From Kitasatospora sp. NBC_01287 (lineage in GTDB: Bacteria > Actinomycetota > Actinomycetes > Streptomycetales > Streptomycetaceae): a stretch of 64,000 nucleotides of DNA. A program made the position numbers and the translations under genes. The stretch lies in contig NZ_JAPEPB010000001.1 of assembly GCF_026340565.1 (NCBI RefSeq), positions 3,944,501 through 4,008,500 of the forward strand, in the 5' to 3' direction. Below the pieces are notes generated by a model. The model ran no database searches and was not told the origin of the DNA. It was given only the letters and a program-made list of their open reading frames with translations. Positions 52,337 to 59,657 of this stretch are shown here, piece by piece. Position 1 is the stretch's first letter. Every line of letters starts with the position of its first letter.

Positions 52337-53821
52337 GTGACCGTTGACCACCTGAACAGACTCCTGCTCGAATCCTCCGTCGTCCTGCTCGTCGCGGTGG
52401 TCGCGGTGCGGCTCTCGACCCGCTCAGGCCTGCCCAGCCTGCTGCTCTACCTCGGGATCGGGGTGGTGATCGGCCAGAACGGACTGGGCGTCACCTTCAA
52501 CAACGCCGAGCTGACCCAGGTGCTCGGCTACGCGGCCCTGGTGGTGATCCTGGCCGAGGGCGGGCTCAAGACCAGCTGGCGCGAGATCAGACCCGTGATG
52601 CCGGCCGCCACCGTGCTGGCCACCGTCGGTGTGGGGGTCAGCGTCTTCGCGACCGCCGCCGGGGCGCACTGGCTGGTCGGCCTGGACTGGCGGATGTCGC
52701 TGCTGCTCGGCGCGATCGTCTCCTCCACCGACGCGGCCGCGGTCTTCTCGGTGCTGCGCACGGTGCCGCTGCCGGCCCGGCTGAGCGGCCTGCTGGAGGC
52801 GGAGTCCGGGTTCAACGACGCGCCGGTGGTCATCCTGGTGGTCGCCTTCGCCACCACCGGGCCGTTCGACTCCTGGTACCTGCTGGTCGGCACGATCCTC
52901 GCCGAGCTGGCGATCGGCACGGCGGTGGGCCTGGCGGTCGGCAAGCTCGGCGCCTACGCCCTGCGGCAGGTGGCGCTGCCCTCCAGCGGCCTGTACCCGA
53001 TCGCCGTCCTCGCGCTGACCTCGCTCGCCTACGCCGCGGGCGCGCTGCTGCACGGCTCCGGGTTCCTGGCGGTCTACGTCTGCGCGGTGCTGCTCGGCAA
53101 CGCCAAGCTGCCGCACGGGCCGGCGGTGCGCGGCTTCGCGGACGGACTGGCCTGGATCGGCCAGATCGGCATGTTCGTGCTGCTCGGGCTGCTCTGCACG
53201 CCCGCCACGATGGGCTCGGCGGTGCTCCCGGCGCTGGTGATCGGCCTGGTGCTGGTGCTGGTCGCCCGGCCGCTCTCGGTGGTGCTGACCCTCACCCCGT
53301 TCAGGCTGCCCTGGCGGGAGCAGGCGCTGCTCAGCTGGGCCGGGCTGCGCGGCGCGGTGCCCATCGTGCTGGCCACCATCCCGCTGGTGGCCCGGGTGCC
53401 GCACGCCCAGGACGTCTTCAACATCGTCTTCGTCCTGGTGGTCGTCTTCACCCTGCTGCAGGGCCCCACGCTGCCCTGGCTGGCCAAGCGGCTGCGGATA
53501 TCCGAGGGCGCGATCGGCCAGGACCTGGGGATCGAGTCGGCGCCGCTGGAGCGCCTGCACGGCCACCTGCTGTCGGTCTCGCTGGCGCGCGGCTCGCGGA
53601 TGTCTGGCGTCGAGGTGAGCGAGCTGCGGCTGCCGCGGGGTGCCGCGGTGACCCTGGTGGTGCGTGAGGGCAGCAGCTTCGTGCCGGACCGGGCCACGGT
53701 GCTGCGGGAGCTGGACGAGCTGCTGGTGGTGACCACCGAGGCGGCCGAGGAGGCGACCGAGCGGCGGCTGCGCGCGGTGGACCGGGGCGGCAAGCTCGCG
53801 GGGTGGCTGGCGGGGAGCTGA
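52337..53821 (+). CDS. K+/H+ antiporter of the NhaP2/CvrA type
   Basis: 494 residues from GTG 52337. Twelve or so membrane helices (residues 5-385) with CPA1 landmarks: LYLGIGVVIGQNGLG, ILAEGGLKTSWREI, SSTDAAAVFSVLR and the ion-site Asp in ESGFNDAPVVILV. Residues 395-480 are a cytoplasmic RCK-C (TrkA-C) domain (SRMSGVEVSELRLPRG), which binds nucleotides such as c-di-AMP or controls gating by ions in related proteins. It expels K+ in exchange for protons. Monocistronic. Confidence 0.9.
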   Translation: MTVDHLNRLLLESSVVLLVAVVAVRLSTRSGLPSLLLYLGIGVVIGQNGLGVTFNNAELTQVLGYAALVVILAEGGLKTSWREIRPVMPAATVLATVGVGVSVFATAAGAHWLVGLDWRMSLLLGAIVSSTDAAAVFSVLRTVPLPARLSGLLEAESGFNDAPVVILVVAFATTGPFDSWYLLVGTILAELAIGTAVGLAVGKLGAYALRQVALPSSGLYPIAVLALTSLAYAAGALLHGSGFLAVYVCAVLLGNAKLPHGPAVRGFADGLAWIGQIGMFVLLGLLCTPATMGSAVLPALVIGLVLVLVARPLSVVLTLTPFRLPWREQALLSWAGLRGAVPIVLATIPLVARVPHAQDVFNIVFVLVVVFTLLQGPTLPWLAKRLRISEGAIGQDLGIESAPLERLHGHLLSVSLARGSRMSGVEVSELRLPRGAAVTLVVREGSSFVPDRATVLRELDELLVVTTEAAEEATERRLRAVDRGGKLAGWLAGS

Positions 53822-54165
53822 CCGGGGCGAGGTGGACCGGGGCGAGGTGGGCCGGGTCGGGCTCCCGGGGGAGTTTCTATGCGCGTAGACAATGAAGTGA
53901 CCGGACCCGTAGGATGGTGCGGGGAGCGCATCACCCTGCGCACCCGACACAGAGGTATCCAACAGACACCCGCAACATCTGCCTGAAGCAGAGTTGGCGC
54001 GACCGCTCGGCGGCCGCGGTCCGCGAGCAGTTCCTGGCCCCCGCTTCCACGACCGGCCAGCCGGACCCGGTATCAACCCCGGTCGACGCGCGAGAGGACG
54101 ACTCTCGGCGCCGTCGGGGCTTTCCCGTCCCCGGCCGCGCTACCAGGCAGCAGGAAGGACCGACC
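53822..54165 (+). other. MFS gene promoter and long 5' leader
   Basis: A good promoter, TAGACA (53886-53891), 18 bp, TAGGAT (53910-53915), lies some 250 nt before the GTG at 54166. The transcript would carry a leader of about 245 nt. An in-frame ATG at 53914 would add 84 residues but overlaps the -10 and lacks a ribosome-binding site, so the leader is probably untranslated. A GC-rich stem can be drawn around 54095-54140. A regulatory leader is possible, but no known riboswitch was recognised. Confidence 0.6.
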
Positions 54166-55521
54166 GTGACGGCCCGCCGAACGGTCGACAACCCCGGAGC
54201 AGTACGGACCGAGCAGCTCGACGTGCGAGCGGAGGACCGCGTCGCGGAGCCGGCCGCGGCACCCGCCCGGGTCGGGTACGGCGCCCTGCTGCGCACCCCC
54301 GGCGCGTGGACCTTCCTGGCCCCCGCCCTCGCCGCCCGCCTGCCCTACGCCATGCTCAGCCTGGGCATCGTGCTGCTGATCCGCGACACCAACGGCTCCT
54401 ACGGCATCGCCGGCACCGTCGCCGCGGTGGCCGCGGTGGCCCAGGCCCTGGTCGGGCCGCAGACCGGCCGGCTGGCCGACCGCTTCGGCCAGGCCGCCGT
54501 GCTGGTCCCCAGCGTCCTGGTGCACGCCGTCTCGGTGGGCGCGCTGATCGCGCTGGCACTGGGGCACGCGCCGGTCTGGACGCTCTTCCTCGCCGCCACG
54601 CCGGCCGGCGCCACCGTGCCGCAGATCGGCGCGATGGTCCGGGCCCGCTGGGTGGCCAAGGTCGCCGACCGGCCGGCCCACCTCAACACCGCCTTCGCCT
54701 TCGAATCGGTCACCGACGAGTTCACCTTCGTCATCGGCCCGGTGCTGGCCGGCACGATCGCCACCACCGTCGCCCCGGCGGCGGCGCTGGTCGTCGAGGC
54801 CGCGCTGACCCTCTTCGGCGGGCTGGCCTTCGCCGCCCAGCGGCGCACCGCGCCGGCCCGTCACCTGCCCGAGCCCGGCGCCCGACGGGCCTCGGCGCTC
54901 GCCTCGCCGGGCGTCCGCCTGCTGGCCGGCGCCTTCCTCGGCGTCGGGAGCGTCTTCGGCGGCATGCAGATCTCGGTCACCGCCACCGCCGAGGCCGCCG
55001 GGCAGGGCGAGCTGAGCGGCATCGTCTACGGGATCTTCGCCGGCGGCTCGATGCTGGCGGGCGTGCTGTACGGGCTCGTCGCCTGGCGGCGCTCGGCCCA
55101 GCAGCGGATGCTCGGCAGCTACGCCCTGCTGGTGCTCGGCTGCTCGACGCTCTGGGCGATGCCGAACCTGACCACGCTGGCGGTGGCCGGCCTGGTCTGC
55201 GGCCTGGCCATCGCACCGACCCTGATCACCGGCTACACGCTGGTCGAGACGCTGGTCGCGGACGGCGCCAAGACCGAGGCGTTCACCTGGCTGACCGGCG
55301 CGATCGGCCTCGGGCTGGCGGTCGGCTCGACCGTCGCCGGGCAGCTGATCGACGCCGACGGGCCGTGGACCGGGTTCCTGGTGCCGCTGGTCGGGGCGGG
55401 GCTCGGCCTGGTGGCGCTGGTCACGTTGCGGCGGCTTCTGCTGGCCCCCGGCACCCGGGGCCGTACCGTTGCCAGGAGTGGCGGCGCGGTGGCCTCGCTC
55501 GTCGGGGTGTCCGAGCGCTGA
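54166..55521 (+). CDS. MFS transporter
   Basis: 451 residues from GTG 54166 with AGGAAGGA six bases upstream. A 40-residue charged N-terminus precedes twelve hydrophobic segments. QTGRLADRFGQAAVLV is the MFS motif A in loop 2-3, and ALGHAPVWTLFLAATPAGATVPQIGAM covers helix 4. No family-specific motif allows a substrate guess; it resembles the small drug/sugar-type MFS proteins widespread in Streptomyces. Long leader upstream; the following gene has its own promoter and operator. Confidence 0.85.
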   Translation: MTARRTVDNPGAVRTEQLDVRAEDRVAEPAAAPARVGYGALLRTPGAWTFLAPALAARLPYAMLSLGIVLLIRDTNGSYGIAGTVAAVAAVAQALVGPQTGRLADRFGQAAVLVPSVLVHAVSVGALIALALGHAPVWTLFLAATPAGATVPQIGAMVRARWVAKVADRPAHLNTAFAFESVTDEFTFVIGPVLAGTIATTVAPAAALVVEAALTLFGGLAFAAQRRTAPARHLPEPGARRASALASPGVRLLAGAFLGVGSVFGGMQISVTATAEAAGQGELSGIVYGIFAGGSMLAGVLYGLVAWRRSAQQRMLGSYALLVLGCSTLWAMPNLTTLAVAGLVCGLAIAPTLITGYTLVETLVADGAKTEAFTWLTGAIGLGLAVGSTVAGQLIDADGPWTGFLVPLVGAGLGLVALVTLRRLLLAPGTRGRTVARSGGAVASLVGVSER

Positions 55522-55592
55522 GGCGACGCGGTACCCGCCGTCCCGGGTCGGCGCTGGACTGATCAAGCGGAATGCCGCATCATTGACCGTCG

Positions 55593-55619
55593 TTAGCACT
55601 CATCAGGCGAGAGTGCCAG
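55593..55619 (+). promoter_or_regulatory. CIRCE-like HrcA operator before fmdB
   Basis: TTAGCACTC, nine bases, GAGTGCCAG: the left arm matches the CIRCE consensus exactly, the spacer is the canonical 9 nt, and the right arm differs from GAGTGCTAA at two places. TTGACC lies 4 nt upstream (55583-55588), so the element sits where HrcA would block a promoter, and its right end overlaps the ribosome-binding region (GTG at 55631). CIRCE is the operator of HrcA, repressor of groE and dnaK genes. Confidence 0.75.
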
Positions 55620-55630
55620 GAGGAAGACAA

Positions 55631-56008
55631 GTGCCCACGTACCAGTACCAGTGCACCGAGTGCGGCAACGGCCTTGAGGCGGTGCAGAAGTTCACCGACG
55701 AGGCACTGACCGTGTGCCCGAACTGCCAGGGGCGCCTGCGCAAGGTCTTCTCGGCGGTGGGCGTGGTGTTCAAGGGCTCCGGTTTCTACCGGACGGACAG
55801 CCGCACCTCCTCCAGCAGCTCCGTGGGCGCCGGTTCCGGCTCGTCCACCTCGGGTGCCGCGGGCTCGGGCGCTTCGGCCGGCGCGTCGTCCGCCTCGTCC
55901 TCGTCCTCCGGGGCGTCGGGCGGCTCGTCGGGCGGCTCCTCCTCGGCGTCGAGCTCCACCTCGGGTTCGAGCGGCTCCTCCTCGTCCTCCTCGACGTCGG
56001 CGAGCTGA
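55631..56008 (+). CDS. FmdB-family zinc-ribbon protein
   Basis: 125 residues from GTG 55631 (GGAGGAAG site). Residues 1-45 are the FmdB/putative regulatory zinc ribbon PTYQYQCTECGNGLEAVQKF with CxxC and a second pair CPNCQGRLRKVFSAVG; GVVFKGSGFYRTDSR is the usual end of the domain. After it come 70 residues almost entirely Ser, Gly, Ala and Thr, much longer than in typical FmdB proteins. Function of the family is unknown. A CIRCE-like site just upstream suggests heat-shock control. Confidence 0.9.
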   Translation: MPTYQYQCTECGNGLEAVQKFTDEALTVCPNCQGRLRKVFSAVGVVFKGSGFYRTDSRTSSSSSVGAGSGSSTSGAAGSGASAGASSASSSSSGASGGSSGGSSSASSSTSGSSGSSSSSSTSAS

Positions 56009-56044
56009 CCCGGGCGCCGGCTCGACCGGCGCACTGACTTTCGA

Positions 56045-56091
56045 CCACTGCCCCCTGGCGGCGCCCGATCGGCGCCGGCAGGGGGCAGTGG
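56045..56091. terminator. long hairpin terminator after fmdB
   Basis: CCACTGCCCCCT pairs with AGGGGGCAGTGG and an inner CGGCGCC with GGCGCCG; one internal mismatch pair; loop of 5 nt. It begins 37 nt beyond the fmdB stop. Confidence 0.8.
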
Positions 56092-56243
56092 CGTGCGTGG
56101 AGCCGCTGAGTGGGCGGTGGGCGGTGGGTGCGGGCGCTCCGGGCGGTCGGGACGCTCGGGACGGGCAAAAGTTATCCACATTTGCGCTCTTCTCGGATGC
56201 TGGTCCGGCCAGCCCGTCGGCCCACGAACCAGAGGTGGATCCC

Positions 56244-56618
56244 ATGACCACGCCCGCGCCCGCGCCTGCTCCCGCCCCTACGACCACACCCGCGCCCGAC
56301 GCCCCCGGACCGCTCATCGGCGGCGCCCGCCACCGTGGCCGCCACCGCGCCCAGCATCCGCCGCCGCGCCGCGCGGCGCCGCTGCCGCCCCGGCGGGCGG
56401 TCCCGGAGTTCCGTCCGATCCGGCGGGGCGGCAGCGGGCGGCACCGGCTCCAGCAGGCTGTGCGGCATCGACCGGGCGTGCTGGCCACCGGCCTGCTGGC
56501 AGCCGCCGCGGCGATCACCGCCTGCCCCCTGCGCCCCGGCCCGCCCGCACCGGTCGTGCCGGCCACCCCGCAGTCACCGCCCACCCCGGCCGTGGCGCGC
56601 TGCCCGTCGGGGCGCTGA
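56244..56618 (+). CDS. short basic protein, possible truncated SAF/CpaB-like protein
   Basis: 124 residues from ATG 56244 with GAGGTGG five bases upstream. A Pro/Ala/Thr N-terminus, then a strongly basic region (RHRGRHRAQHPPPRR, RRGGSGRHRLQQAVRHRPG), a single hydrophobic helix (VLATGLLAAAAAITA) and a short Pro-rich end. In Streptomyces the gene between fmdB and mscL is, as I remember it, a SAF-domain (FlgA/CpaB-like) exported protein with just such a basic start and one membrane helix; here the SAF domain after the helix is missing. It may be a shortened relic or an unrelated small protein. Confidence 0.5.
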   Translation: MTTPAPAPAPAPTTTPAPDAPGPLIGGARHRGRHRAQHPPPRRAAPLPPRRAVPEFRPIRRGGSGRHRLQQAVRHRPGVLATGLLAAAAAITACPLRPGPPAPVVPATPQSPPTPAVARCPSGR

Positions 56619-56729
56619 GGGCGGCCTCGGCGGCGGCGCCGACGGAGCGGCGAGCAGCGCCCTGCCGATATCACCCGAATGCCGGACAATTCACCCGTTA
56701 CCGATCAAGGTCCCTGTCGTTCACGGGAC

Positions 56730-57146
56730 GTGAAAGGCTTCAAGGAATTCCTGCTACGTGGCAATGTCATCGATCTCGCGATCGCCGTCGTCATCGGCGC
56801 GGCGTTCACGAACATCATCAACGCATTCGTCAAGGGCATCATCAACCCGCTGGTCGGTGCCTTCGGCGCCAAGGACCTCGACTCCTACAGCTCCTGCATC
56901 AAGGGCCCGTGCGTGGTCAACGCCAGCGGCGAGGTGACCTCCGGCATCCAGCTGCTCTGGGGATCCGTGCTCAGCGCGGCCCTGCAGTTCCTGATCACGG
57001 CCGCGGTGGTCTACTTCTTCATCGTGCTGCCGGCCGCACGGTACATGGCCCACCGCAAGACCGTCGCCGAGCTGGCCGCCGAGGCCGAGGCCCAGGAGGT
57101 CGCTCTGCTGACCGAGATCCGGGACGCGCTCGTCCGCCAGCGCTGA
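56730..57146 (+). CDS. mscL: large-conductance mechanosensitive channel
   Basis: 138 residues from GTG 56730, giving the usual MscL start VKGFKEFLLRGNVIDLAIAV; the longer frame from 56679 adds 17 unrelated residues. Two membrane helices (AVVIGAAFTNIINAFVKGII and LQFLITAAVVYFFIVL), the periplasmic loop between them with two Cys (SSCIKGPCVV), and a C-terminal charged bundle helix. It opens under membrane tension to release solutes during osmotic down-shock. No strong ribosome-binding site is visible, so the start is supported by family alignment only. Confidence 0.95.
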   Translation: MKGFKEFLLRGNVIDLAIAVVIGAAFTNIINAFVKGIINPLVGAFGAKDLDSYSSCIKGPCVVNASGEVTSGIQLLWGSVLSAALQFLITAAVVYFFIVLPAARYMAHRKTVAELAAEAEAQEVALLTEIRDALVRQR

Positions 57147-57185
57147 TCCCCGTCCCCCGCTCTCTGTCCCGCCCCTACGTTCACT

Positions 57186-57237
57186 GTCCCCGTCCCCGTC
57201 CCCGTCTCTGCGTTTGCCGTCCCCGTTCCCGTCCCCC
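57186..57237. repeat. CCCGTC low-complexity tract
   Basis: Pyrimidine-rich iteration of CCCCGT/CCCGTC units downstream of mscL, strongly strand-asymmetric. No coding sense and no hairpin. Confidence 0.7.
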
Positions 57238-57286
57238 GGATAGTCCGATCCAGTGATCCGTTCGGGCCGACGGTCCCCGCCCGCCG

Positions 57287-57553
57287 CTAGCCGTGGTGCG
57301 GGGGCCGCTGGCTCAGGTACCAGTCCAGGCCGCGCGAGGCCTGGGACTCGCCCCAGCCGGCGTCGGTGTCGTCCGCGGTCTGCCGGCTCAGCGGGTCGGT
57401 GAAGACGAGCTTGGCGGCCTGCGCCGGGGCCGTCCGGCCCGGCTCCTGCCCGACCGCCGCCGACTCGGGCTGCCGGCCTTCCTGGCCCGGCTCGCTCCGG
57501 CCGTCCTGCTCGCCCTGCTCGTCGCGCTCGTCGCGCTCGTCCTGTGCTGCCAT
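57287..57553 (-). CDS. small acidic conserved hypothetical protein
   Basis: 88 residues. A highly charged Glu/Asp/Arg/Gln N-terminal half (MAAQDERDERDEQGEQDG) is disordered; the C-terminal 40 residues (KLVFTDPLSRQTADDTDAGW, then RGLDWYLSQRPPHHG) look conserved and end in a His pair. It has GGAGGCAGC ahead of its ATG. I believe it is widespread in Streptomyces but know no function. It is separated from the S53 protease gene by a strong terminator. Confidence 0.7.
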   Translation of the reverse strand: MAAQDERDERDEQGEQDGRSEPGQEGRQPESAAVGQEPGRTAPAQAAKLVFTDPLSRQTADDTDAGWGESQASRGLDWYLSQRPPHHG

Positions 57554-57595
57554 CGTGCTGCCTCCGCTGTGGTCCGTTCCCGTCCAGCGTAGAAC

Positions 57596-57633
57596 GGCGC
57601 CAGGGGCCGGGCGTCGGCCCGGCCCCTGGCGCC
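57596..57633. terminator. 17-bp hairpin terminator after the S53 protease gene
   Basis: Perfect inverted repeat GGCGCCAGGGGCCGGGC / GCCCGGCCCCTGGCGCC with a 4-nt loop, 38 nt past the protease stop and 43 nt ahead of the next gene start. Confidence 0.9.
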
Positions 57634-57670
57634 CACCCGGCAGCTGCGGGTGTGCGTGCTCGGTTCACTC

Positions 57671-59317
57671 TCAGCCGAGCTCGGCCTTCAGGAAGTTGGC
57701 GCCGTTGTAGGAGCCCCAGCCCGTCACCTTGTCGTAGCCGGTGCCGGCCTTGTAGGCCCCGTTGCTGCCGGTCTTCGCGTCGTGGAAGGCCGAGGAGTAG
57801 GAGCTGGAGGTCGCCAGGGTGTAGATCCGGCTGTTCGCGAAGCCGAAGGAGGCCGCGCCCTTGGCCTTGGCCTCGCTGTTGTAGACCGCGGTGAAGGCCG
57901 CCCAGTTCGGCGCCGCCGCGCTGGTGCCGCCGTACTCGTTCCAGGAGCCGCCGGTGTAGATCGCCCAGCCGGTGGAGGGGTCGGCGACCGCCGCGACGTC
58001 CGGGACGGTGCGGAAGGTGCCGGTGTTGACCGGCGTCTGGTAGCTCGGGGTGTTGAAGTACGAGGAGACGCCGCCGCCGCTGCCGGACCAGGCGGTCTCC
58101 TTGCTCCAGGCACCGCCCGAGCCGGTGGTCAGCGTGGTGCCGCCGGCGCCGGTGACGTACGGGTCGGCCGCCGGGAAGTCGACCGAGGTGCCGCCGTTGC
58201 CGGCGTCGTCCGAGCCGCTGTCACCGGAGGCGGCGTACACCGACTGGCCCTGCGCGGCGGCCTCCTGGAGGTCGGCGTCGACGGCCACCCGGTTGCTCGC
58301 GGTCTCGTCGGCCTCGTCGGTGCCCCAGCTGATCGAGATCACCGGGACGTTGTCGCTGACGAGCTTGGCGTAGATCGCGGTCTCGCCCGCGTCGCTGTTC
58401 GGCGCCTCGTAGACCTTGACCGTCGCGCCGGGAGCCAGGGCCTGGACGACCTCGATGTCCAGGTCGACCTCGTCCTGGCCGGACAGGTCGGTGGTGCCGC
58501 CGCCGGCGGCGACCACGGTCGGGGTGCTGGGCTTGAGGCTGAACTGCTTGTCGTAGGCGGTGATGTCGCTCTGCTTGAAGCCCGAGAACTCCAGCAGGCC
58601 GACCGTCGCACCGCTACCGGTGTAACCGGCGCTGATCGCGGAGGTGAGGTTGTAGGCGGACCGCGCGGTGGTCGGGGACAGGCCCGTCGGCGCCTTGGAG
58701 GAGGCGGCCGGGGAGGTGTTCTTGACGCTGTCGTGGGTGAACTTCGCGTAGCTGTTCAGGCCGGAGACATCGGTCACCACGGAGGCGATGTCGGCGGGCA
58801 GCTGCGGGGCGCCGGTGTTGGCGAAGTAGGTCCGCCCGTCCTGGTTGTCCCGGTAGTTGGCCAGGCTGGTCCCGAAGGCCTTCTGCACCTGGGCGGCCGT
58901 GCCGCTGGCCTCGATGGTGAGCCGGTTGGCGGTCACCTGGCCGACCTGCAGCCCCTGGCCCGCCAGGTAGGCGGAGACCTTGGCGACGGTGTCCTGGGTG
59001 GCGCCGTAGCGCTGGGCGAACTGGTCCACCGTCAGGTAGTGCTGGTAGTCCGGCGAGCTCGGGTCGGTGACCCGGTTGAGGAAGGTGTCCAGCCCCGCGG
59101 TGTCCCGCTGCGTGAGGCTGACCGCCACGGATATCCGCTGGTCGGCCGCGACGTCGCCGGTCCGGATGGAGTGGCTCACGGCCGCCACGACGTCCCCGCG
59201 CAGGGCGGCGGGGGTCTGGGCGGCGGGCTGGGCGGCGAACGCGGGTGTGGCGGCCAGCGCGATGATCGGCAGCGGGGCGGCGAGCAGTCCGATGACAGGC
59301 CTGATACGGGACTTCAC
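57671..59317 (-). CDS. secreted S53 sedolisin-type serine-carboxyl protease
   Basis: 548 residues. Signal peptide (residues 1-29, ending PAFAA), a pro-domain (residues 40-190; SSPDYQHYLTVDQFAQRYG is the typical pro-region), then the catalytic domain with the Glu283-Asp287 pair in GQDEVDLDIE, the oxyanion segment VISISWGTDEA, and Ser466 in YGGTSAAAPNW. The end TGWGSYNGANFL carries the calcium site. Sedolisins are autoactivated acid proteases; Streptomyces secretes several. It is monocistronic. Confidence 0.93.
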   Translation of the reverse strand: MKSRIRPVIGLLAAPLPIIALAATPAFAAQPAAQTPAALRGDVVAAVSHSIRTGDVAADQRISVAVSLTQRDTAGLDTFLNRVTDPSSPDYQHYLTVDQFAQRYGATQDTVAKVSAYLAGQGLQVGQVTANRLTIEASGTAAQVQKAFGTSLANYRDNQDGRTYFANTGAPQLPADIASVVTDVSGLNSYAKFTHDSVKNTSPAASSKAPTGLSPTTARSAYNLTSAISAGYTGSGATVGLLEFSGFKQSDITAYDKQFSLKPSTPTVVAAGGGTTDLSGQDEVDLDIEVVQALAPGATVKVYEAPNSDAGETAIYAKLVSDNVPVISISWGTDEADETASNRVAVDADLQEAAAQGQSVYAASGDSGSDDAGNGGTSVDFPAADPYVTGAGGTTLTTGSGGAWSKETAWSGSGGGVSSYFNTPSYQTPVNTGTFRTVPDVAAVADPSTGWAIYTGGSWNEYGGTSAAAPNWAAFTAVYNSEAKAKGAASFGFANSRIYTLATSSSYSSAFHDAKTGSNGAYKAGTGYDKVTGWGSYNGANFLKAELG

Positions 59318-59657
59318 GGAAGGTCCTCCTGGGACGGGAGCGATCGGCCGCGGACGCCGGCTGCCGAGGTTCGGCCGCGCCCGGCGCCCAGGGCTGGGGA
59401 GTGGATGGCTCCAACGCTAGGTTTGTCGATTCACTGTCAAAAGAGGGGTATCCCCTGCTGGTTGTGTGTCGCGATCGTGTCCCGGGGTGTCGCGAGGCGT
59501 CCTGGGGCGGCGTGGGATGTCGCTCCGCGTCGTGCGGTGGCGCGCGGCCTCGTGCGGCCTCGTGCAGCGGGGCGGGGCGGGGCGGCAGGACATGACGGGG
59601 CTGGGTGCGCCAGGGAAGGGACTCGGCACCGCTGGGCGAGGTGCGGCAGGCGAGCGG
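59318..59657. other. intergenic: protease promoter region and LAL-gene tail
   Basis: 340 bp. The protease-proximal side holds the promoter described at 59414-59456; the rest (59460-59657) is GC-rich, with GCGTCCTGGGG/GGCGGG(G) runs and no recognisable gene or clean hairpin. Confidence 0.4.
59414..59456 (-). promoter_or_regulatory. S53 protease promoter with upstream palindrome
   Basis: On the minus strand TTGACA (59440-59435) is followed after 15 bp by TAGCGT (59419-59414); the spacing is short. Immediately upstream of the -35 is the 13-bp palindrome AGGGGTATCCCCT (59444-59456), a possible activator or repressor site. The start codon is about 97 nt downstream. Confidence 0.45.

Noticed and set aside
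56679..56729. Upstream ATG for mscL
   Set aside because: The 17 extra residues do not fit MscL, and no ribosome-binding site precedes it; GTG 56730 gives the family start.
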